A stretch of DNA of 34,966 nucleotides, from contig JACRKB010000091.1 of assembly GCA_016235545.1 (NCBI GenBank), positions 1 to 34,966 of the forward strand, written 5' to 3'. Position numbers and translations under genes: made by a program. Of the stretch, positions 27,272 through 34,966 are shown piece by piece (within the stretch, counting starts at the first letter, position 1; each line of letters opens with the position of its first letter). This DNA is from Verrucomicrobiota bacterium (GTDB taxonomy: Bacteria; Verrucomicrobiota; Verrucomicrobiia; Limisphaerales; SXTU01). The notes beneath the pieces are model-generated. The model saw only the letters and a program-made list of their open reading frames with translations. It searched no databases and had not been told where the DNA came from.

Positions 27272-28465
27272 TCATCGGCGATACGAACCCAGCACCGCGA
27301 CGAAGAAGCTCGCCAGCACGGTTTGAAAACCCAGCGCCGTCAGCGTCACGCCGGGAATCACCCATCGCATCGTGTGCGCGTAATCCAACCGGCCGAAACC
27401 TGCCTCCCGCCATTGCAGCACCGCCGCCAACAGCAGCGCGACGCCCGCGAACAGCGCCACGACGCCCAAGACAAGGCCTCGTTCGAGCGAGAGAACCTCG
27501 CGCAGCCAGCCGAGCAGTTCCGTTTCGGGTAAAAATCCTTCCCGCGCTGCCAGCGTCCGCGCCAGCCAGCCGAACAGCACGGCTTGATACCCAACCGTCA
27601 TCGCCAGGCTCGCGAAGAGCAGCGTGTGCGCGTCGAACGTCGCACCGAAAAGCGTCAGCCCCGGCATCGCCACGCCGAAGCCCAGCGCGCCCAGCGCCAC
27701 CAGCAGCAAGCCCGGATAAACGAACAGCCAGCGCGGGCTGCAAATCAGGAAGAACCGCAGCGTCCGCCAGCCGTCGCGGAACGTGCGCAGATGCGGCGGG
27801 TGCGCCGTCCGCCCGTCACGATGCAGCGTGATGGCCACCTCCTCAATGCGCGCCCCGCGCAGGCTCGCCTTGATGAGCATCTCCGTGGCAAACTCCATCC
27901 CCTCGCAACGCAGGTCGAGCGCGGGAACGAGCTCCCGCCGGAAGCCGCGCAGCCCGCAGTAAATGTCATTCACTGGCACGCGGAACATCCGCCGCGCCAG
28001 CGCTGAGAAAAGCGGGTTGCCCAGCCAGCGGTGCGACAGCGGCATCGCCGCAGGTTCAATCGTCCCGCCCCCCGCCGGCAACCGGCAGCCCTGCACGAGG
28101 TCCGCTCCCGCGCGCAGCTTCCCGACGAACGCGCCGAGCGCCGCGAAGTCATAGCTGTCATCCGCATCGCCCATGACGACGAACCTCCCACGCGCCGCAG
28201 CGATGCCGCCGCGCAACGCGTTTCCGTAGCCACGTTCCGCCACCGCCACCACGCGCGCACCGAGGCTGGCCGCAATGCCGGGCGAGCCATCCGAGCTGCC
28301 ATTGTCCGCCACGAGCACCTCACCGGAAACCGACTGCTCGCGCAGGAAGCGCCGGGCCTTCTCGATGCACCTGGGCAACGTCTCCGCCTCGTTCAAGCAC
28401 GGCATCACGATGGACAACTCGACGGCGGAGTCATCAGCCGGGCCGGAGGTGGAAGGACTGGGCAC
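27272..28465 (-). CDS. Family 2 glycosyltransferase with C-terminal TM domain
   Basis: ELSIVMPCLNEAETLPRCIEKA, VLVADNGSSDGSPGIAASLGARVV, GRFVVMGDADDSYDF, DIYCGLRGFRRE. Confidence 0.92.
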   Translation of the reverse strand: MPSPSTSGPADDSAVELSIVMPCLNEAETLPRCIEKARRFLREQSVSGEVLVADNGSSDGSPGIAASLGARVVAVAERGYGNALRGGIAAARGRFVVMGDADDSYDFAALGAFVGKLRAGADLVQGCRLPAGGGTIEPAAMPLSHRWLGNPLFSALARRMFRVPVNDIYCGLRGFRRELVPALDLRCEGMEFATEMLIKASLRGARIEEVAITLHRDGRTAHPPHLRTFRDGWRTLRFFLICSPRWLFVYPGLLLVALGALGFGVAMPGLTLFGATFDAHTLLFASLAMTVGYQAVLFGWLARTLAAREGFLPETELLGWLREVLSLERGLVLGVVALFAGVALLLAAVLQWREAGFGRLDYAHTMRWVIPGVTLTALGFQTVLASFFVAVLGSYRR

Positions 28466-28508
28466 GCGCGCGTTTTACCACGGCCAGGCGTGTGGCGACA
28501 GCCGATAC

Positions 28509-28602
28509 TGAGGGCGCATCTCAGTTTCTTGCAGGCGGAATGGTGCGAGCGATCCAGTTGGGCCGCTCCTCCTGCTCGCAATCCTGATCCTAATCCTGCT
28601 CC
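28509..28602. repeat. Repeat family P3 copy
   Basis: tgagggcgcatctcagtttcttgcaggcggaatggtgcgagcgatccagttgggccgctcctcctgctcgcaatcctgatcctaatcctgctcc. Confidence 0.88.
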
Positions 28603-28688
28603 AGTGCGGACGGCCTCACAGACAGAGATTGCGCTTGCTCCGACCCCTGCCCGACGTAATCCTTTGCGGGCAACCACAAGTTGCAAAC

Positions 28689-28773
28689 GCGCACGTGGCG
28701 GAATTGGCAGACGCGCTAGATTCAGGTTCTAGTGAGTAACATCATGCAGGTTCAAGTCCTGCCGTGCGCACCA
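28689..28773 (+). tRNA. tRNA-Leu (anticodon CAG), CCA encoded
   Basis: Acceptor GCGCACG/CGTGCGC plus ACCA; anticodon arm CTAGA-TTCAGGT-TCTAG; long variable arm; GGTTCAAGTCC T-arm. Confidence 0.95.
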
Positions 28774-28821
28774 AATTTTTTCCGAGCGACCCGTTCAGCG
28801 ACCGCCACGACCGCACCCGTT

Positions 28822-30477
28822 ATGGGATTGAACATCCGCAAAGCAGCACCCGAGGACGCCGGCGCCTGGATAACACTCGTCAAGGCGACGCTGGGCGACG
28901 ACCACCCCAACAAGCAGATTTACGATCCCGCCTGGGTCGCCGCCGAACTCGGCTCCGGCCTGCCCGGCAACGAGACCTGGGTGGCCGAGGACGGCGGCAA
29001 GATTCAGGCCAGCATCTCCGTCCTGGGCGCGGTGACGGCGAACGAAAACCCCGTCTGCAACCTCGGACGCAATCTCTTCCACCCCTCCAGCCACGCCGAC
29101 GGCTCGGCGGACGCGCTGCTCCAGAAGCTCACCGAGCTGGCCATACTGCGCCGGCAGATGTGCGTGACGCGCGTGCTGGCGTCTGACAACGCGCAGCAGC
29201 TGCTCATCGAGAAGACAGGCTTTGTCTGCGTGGGCTTCCAGCCGCTCAAGCACATCACCAAGACGCGGGAGGAAGTGCTTTTCTACGTGAAGCGCGCGCG
29301 CTCCATGAGCGCCAACCGCCTGCCGCTCTCGGAGTCGCTGCCGCAGATCGGCGAGCTGGCGACGGCGGCGTTGCTGCACCTCAACATCCCCGGCGCGCCC
29401 GCCATCCGCGATGGCGGCACAGGCTACCCGTTGCAGACGGATGTGGTGGTGGCTGCGGCGAGCGAGGACGATTACAAGGCCGCCCGAGAGGCTGTGGCCC
29501 CTCAAAACCCGCCGCAGGAAATCTCCAGCAACTTCAACTGGGGCGCCGGTTTCATGCGCGTGGCCTCCACGGTGACGCTGCGCGCGATGCTCTGCAGCCG
29601 CGAGGACAAAGTCGTCGCCGGCATGCTCTACCTCTACGATGAGCAGGACCGCTGCGTGCGCATCATGGATGGATTTTGCACGGACAACCTCTCGATGGGA
29701 GCGGTGCTCCAGCATGTCTCCAAGGCCGCGCAGGCGGAGTTGAGCGCGGCCTACGTGGAGATGGACCTGCTCGCCAGCGCGGTGAAGCTCCTCATCAGCG
29801 CCGAGCAGCTCGGCTTCGTCCCCGCCGCCTACCTTCCCGGATTCCACAAGGTCCACGACGGCACGATGGACCTCGTGAAAATGGTGAAGCTCAACCAGAC
29901 CTACAGCATCGAGCACGACAAGCTCACCGCCCATGCGCTGGTCATCGTCAACGTCATCAAGCACTGCCTTCAGGACCAGAGCATCGGCGTCGCCATCATC
30001 AACCTCCTGCGCGACCTCGAGCTTTTCAAAGGCCTGGGCGATGGCGAGCTGCGCAAGGTCGCGCGCCTCTTCACGCAAAAGCTCTTCCGGCCCGGTGAAA
30101 AAATCTTCGGCAGGGACGATGCCGGCAACGAGGCCTACGTCGTCATGCGCGGGCAGATTGAGATCCTGCTGGAGGAGAACACCGCCCCCATCGCCTCGAT
30201 GGGACAAGGGCAGGTCTTCGGCGAGCTGTCCTTTCTGGACGGCGGCAAGCGCGGCGCGATGGCGATTGCCAAGCAGGCCAGCATCGTCCTCGTGATGCAG
30301 CGCCCGCAGTTCTTCGAGATGACGCAGCGAGAGCCAAACCTCGGCCTGGCAGTCATGCGCAACATCGCCCTTGAGCTGACCGTCCGCCTGCGCCGCACCA
30401 ACGCCGCGCTCTCCACCAAGAAATCTGCGGCGGTGTCTCAATTGCGAGGCGACATCATCGAAGGCTCAAGCCGGTAG
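28822..30477 (+). CDS. GNAT-like N-terminal region(s) fused to a C-terminal cyclic nucleotide-binding domain
   Basis: MGLNIRKAAPEDAGAWITLVKATLGDDHPN..., VLASDNAQQLLIEKTGFVCVGFQPLKH (GNAT-like); DLELFKGLGDGELRKVARLFTQKLFRPGEKIFGRDDAGNEAYVVMRGQIEIL...GQGQVFGELSFLDGGKRGAMAIAKQAS (CNB with FGE...R phosphate cassette). Confidence 0.82.
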   Translation: MGLNIRKAAPEDAGAWITLVKATLGDDHPNKQIYDPAWVAAELGSGLPGNETWVAEDGGKIQASISVLGAVTANENPVCNLGRNLFHPSSHADGSADALLQKLTELAILRRQMCVTRVLASDNAQQLLIEKTGFVCVGFQPLKHITKTREEVLFYVKRARSMSANRLPLSESLPQIGELATAALLHLNIPGAPAIRDGGTGYPLQTDVVVAAASEDDYKAAREAVAPQNPPQEISSNFNWGAGFMRVASTVTLRAMLCSREDKVVAGMLYLYDEQDRCVRIMDGFCTDNLSMGAVLQHVSKAAQAELSAAYVEMDLLASAVKLLISAEQLGFVPAAYLPGFHKVHDGTMDLVKMVKLNQTYSIEHDKLTAHALVIVNVIKHCLQDQSIGVAIINLLRDLELFKGLGDGELRKVARLFTQKLFRPGEKIFGRDDAGNEAYVVMRGQIEILLEENTAPIASMGQGQVFGELSFLDGGKRGAMAIAKQASIVLVMQRPQFFEMTQREPNLGLAVMRNIALELTVRLRRTNAALSTKKSAAVSQLRGDIIEGSSR

Positions 30478-30604
30478 CGCTCCCCTGCCCTGCACGCGGA
30501 GGCCAGTGACGCGGTGTGGGTGTCCAAGTTCTTCTCCCCAGCCGGCGCGATCTCCCATTGCAGAAAGGTGCGCCAGCATCGCTGACAAGCGCGATCCCGG
30601 CTCT

Positions 30605-31258
30605 TCACCTTTCGCCGAGCGGCGACAAGTGAGGCGCCACCAGCCGCCAGATGTCATCGTGAACAGCCTCGATGCTCTGAGTGGCATCCACGACCTTCAC
30701 CCGCTCCGGCTCCGCTTCGGCAATCATTTGAAACCCGAGTTCGACGCGGTGGAAGAACGCCCGGTCCGCCTCCTCGAAGCGGTCACGCGGCCCGGCGGTC
30801 GCCGCCTGTCGCGCTTGCCGACGCGCCTCGCTCACCTCGGTGGGCACGCGCAAAAGCAAGGTCAAGTGCGGTCGCGTCTGGCCCACGGCAAACTCGATCA
30901 CCGACTGCACCAGCGCCAAATCGAGCTGCCGCCCGTGGCCTTGATAAGCCGTGGTCGAGTCATGGAAGCGGTCGCACAGGACTATTTCGCCGGCGGTCAA
31001 AGCGGGGCGGATGACTTCCAGCACGAGCTGCGCACGGCTGGCGTTCATCAGGAGCAGCTCCGCCTCCGGCATCATCACCACGTTGGCCGGGTGATGCTTG
31101 AGCAGGTGGCGAATCTCTTCTCCGATAGGTGTGCCGCCTGGCTCTCGGAGGACGCGCGCGCGGTGTCCGAGCTTGCGAAGACGCTCGGCGAGCAGCGCAA
31201 CCTGCGTGCTCTTGCCGCCGCCTTCCGTGCCTTCAAAGGTGATGAACAGTCCGGACAT
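30605..31258 (-). CDS. tmk: Thymidylate kinase
   Basis: GLFITFEGTEGGGKSTQVALLAERL, LREPGGTPIGEEIR, DRFHDSTTAYQGHGR. Confidence 0.96.
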   Translation of the reverse strand: MSGLFITFEGTEGGGKSTQVALLAERLRKLGHRARVLREPGGTPIGEEIRHLLKHHPANVVMMPEAELLLMNASRAQLVLEVIRPALTAGEIVLCDRFHDSTTAYQGHGRQLDLALVQSVIEFAVGQTRPHLTLLLRVPTEVSEARRQARQAATAGPRDRFEEADRAFFHRVELGFQMIAEAEPERVKVVDATQSIEAVHDDIWRLVAPHLSPLGER

Positions 31259-31303
31259 GGTAGTCGCAACCTCTAGTTGCGAATCGCAGCCTGAAGGCTG
31301 CGA

Positions 31304-31307
<4 letters not shown>
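31259..31307. repeat. Double-hairpin repeat (family P6) filling the cysS-tmk intergenic space
   Basis: Minus strand GTAGTCGCAGCCTTCAGGCTGCGATTCGCAACTAGAGGTTGCGACTACC; two hairpins inside GTAGT/ACTAC ends. Confidence 0.85.
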
Positions 31308-32719
<1,412 letters not shown>

Positions 32720-32740
32720 GTAAAGCGGCCAGAGGCTAAA

Positions 32741-32775
32741 GTTCAGAGTCCAGAGTTCAAAGTTCAAAGTTCGGC
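32741..32775. repeat. Heptamer tandem repeat gttcaga gtccaga gttcaaa gttcaaa gttcggc, just upstream of cysS
   Basis: Five consecutive 7-mers. Confidence 0.92.
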
Positions 32776-32875
32776 CAGGAGGGGAGGATGTTTATTAGGA
32801 GAGCAGGAAGGCAGGAGAGAAACGCTACGAGACAAAGGCCGCCCACCTTCCCTCCTGCCTTCCGGCCCTGCTCAT
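32776..32875. repeat. P5 copy
   Basis: ttattaggagagcaggaaggcaggagag...ccaccttccctcctgccttccggccctgctcat. Confidence 0.75.
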
Positions 32876-33065
32876 CCGGAACCATACAGTTGAGCCACGC
32901 AAGGAACACGGATAAAACACGGAGCAGCAGGCGACTGTCTTGACGATGCCTGCCTGTTCTCATCCACCGTTTGGTGGGCGCGTTCAGCTCTCTCGGAGGA
33001 TGCGTCCTCCTCGTCCCTTTCCGTGTTTCTTCTGGGTTCCATCCGTGGCCAAAAACTCGTTTCGG
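32876..33065. repeat. P2 full-length copy (190 bp), inverted relative to 8647-8837
   Basis: ccggaaccatacagttgagccacgcaaggaacacggataaaacacggagcagcaggcgactgtcttgacgatgcctgcc...ggttccatccgtggccaaaaactcgtttcgg. Confidence 0.9.
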
Positions 33066-33069
33066 ATTT

Positions 33070-33165
33070 GGAGAGCAGGAACGCGGGAGTGAACACCGCG
33101 AGCGATGCGCAAGCCCCACCTTCCCTCCTGCCTTCCTGCCCTCCTTATTAAATCCCTCCTCGCCC
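33070..33165. repeat. P5 copy
   Basis: ggagagcaggaacgcgggag...ccaccttccctcctgccttcctgccctccttattaaatccctcctcg. Confidence 0.75.
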
Positions 33166-33186
33166 GCTTCCTGCCCCTTGGATTGA

Positions 33187-34029
<843 letters not shown>

Positions 34030-34049
34030 CCATCGTTCCACGTGTCCTC

Positions 34050-34193
34050 TCAGGTTCGGCTTTCACAGCGCAACGCGAAGTTGCTTGGCGTGATTTCGAT
34101 ATGGGGGGCACGGTCGTTCTTGTCAAACTCCACGTCGCCCGCGCCAAGGATTTTGTTGAACGCGTCGAGGACTTCCCCGGCAAGGCCGTTCAC
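34050..34193 (-). CDS. Putative 47-aa microprotein overlapping the czcA-like stop codon
   Basis: GTG start overlapping the upstream TGA (GTGA); MNGLAGEVLDAFNKILGAGDVEFDKNDRAPHIEITPSNFALRCESRT*. Confidence 0.4.
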   Translation of the reverse strand: MNGLAGEVLDAFNKILGAGDVEFDKNDRAPHIEITPSNFALRCESRT

Positions 34194-34966
34194 TTGTGTG
34201 TTGATTGTGTCGCCCCGCGCTTCTCGACCCACGCGTAGAGCACCGGGAGCAGGAGGAGGGTGAGCAGGGTCGAACTGAGGATGCCGCCGATGACGACGGT
34301 GGCGAGCGGACGCTGCACTTCCGCGCCCGCGCCGGTGGCAATCGCCATCGGGACGAAGCCAAGGCTGGCGACGGCGGCGGTCATCAACACCGGGCGCAGA
34401 CGGGTGAGCGAGCCTTCCACGACGGCGGCGAGCAAGTCCTTCCCTTCCTCGCGCAACTGGTTGAAGTAAGTGACGAGCACCATGCCGTTGAGCACCGCCA
34501 CGCCAGTCAGGGCGATGAAGCCCACGGCGGCGGTGATGCTGAAGGGCATCCCGCGCAGCCAAAGCGCAGCCACGCCGCCCGTGACCGCGAGCGGGATGCC
34601 GGAATAGACCAGCAACGCCTGCCGCAGCGAACCGAACGCGAGGAAGATGAGCACGAAGATGAGCACGAGCGCGGAAGGCACGACCACCGCGAGCCTCGCG
34701 CGGGCCTCCTGCAAGTTCTGGAACTGCCCGCCAAACTCCACGATGTAGTCGTCGGGCAGCTTCACCTGCTCCTTGATGGTTTGCTCGGCGGCGCGCACGT
34801 AGCCTTCGATGTCGCGCGTCTTGAGGTTGACCATGAGGGCGGCGCGGCGCTGGCCGTCGTCCCGGTTGATGGGTTCCACCGTCCTGAGCGTGGTGAACTC
34901 GGCGACTGTGCCAAGCGGGAGCAGGCCGGTTTCACCGACGCGCAGGGGCAGCCGCTTGATTTGCTC
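34190..34966 (-). CDS. CzcA/CusA-type RND efflux transporter, C-terminal part (truncated by window end)
   Basis: DDGQRRAALMVNLKTRDIEGYVRAAEQTIKEQVKLPDDYIVEFGGQFQNLQEARARLAVVVP..., SITAAVGFIALTGVAVLNGMVLV, MTAAVASLGFVPMAIATGAGAEVQRPLATVVIGGILSSTLLTLLLLPVLY. Confidence 0.92.
   Translation of the reverse strand, partial: EQIKRLPLRVGETGLLPLGTVAEFTTLRTVEPINRDDGQRRAALMVNLKTRDIEGYVRAAEQTIKEQVKLPDDYIVEFGGQFQNLQEARARLAVVVPSALVLIFVLIFLAFGSLRQALLVYSGIPLAVTGGVAALWLRGMPFSITAAVGFIALTGVAVLNGMVLVTYFNQLREEGKDLLAAVVEGSLTRLRPVLMTAAVASLGFVPMAIATGAGAEVQRPLATVVIGGILSSTLLTLLLLPVLYAWVEKRGATQSTHK

Noticed and set aside
28630-28665. Promoter for tRNA-Leu (TTGCTC-N16-TAATCC)
   Set aside because: Weak consensus match and no independent support
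28732-28821. Upstream start (28732) for the GNAT/CNB gene
   Set aside because: It would begin inside the tRNA-Leu; ATG at 28822 starts the conserved-looking N-terminus
28795-30441. 548-aa ORF on - strand
   Set aside because: Antisense shadow of the GNAT/CNB gene

Overview
A 35 kb, GC-rich, gene-dense chromosomal window. Gene content and intergenic repeat style suggest Verrucomicrobiota; this is inference and no marker gene was tested. About 30 protein genes are supported, plus one tRNA-Leu(CAG) and one cobalamin riboswitch with an intrinsic terminator ahead of a TonB-dependent receptor. Housekeeping genes include coaE, rsuA-type pseudouridine synthase, hisI, purH, tmk, cysS and pyrH. Others include an ABC-2 exporter, a REC-MBL fusion, a double SGNH hydrolase, an ECF sigma/anti-sigma operon, two ceramidase-like genes, an envelope glycosylation cluster and a CzcA-type RND pump. 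No transposase, integrase, phage gene or CRISPR array was seen. Two themes stand out. (1) Signalling: a Ser/Thr kinase-TM-LRR gene converges on an FHA-class III nucleotide cyclase gene. A protein with a GNAT-like region and a C-terminal cyclic-nucleotide-binding domain lies about 5 kb away, so a phospho-signal to cNMP to acyltransferase relay is possible. (2) The window is heavily colonised by at least six families of palindromic intergenic repeats and by 7-bp-period tandem repeats. These repeatedly supply stop codons or terminal peptides of neighbouring genes. They also lie inside coding sequences: in frame in a glycosyltransferase, in the purH interdomain linker, in the TonB receptor signal peptide and in the N-terminus of a sigma-operon gene. 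Two unannotated microprotein ORFs (34 and 47 aa) were also found next to transporter genes.
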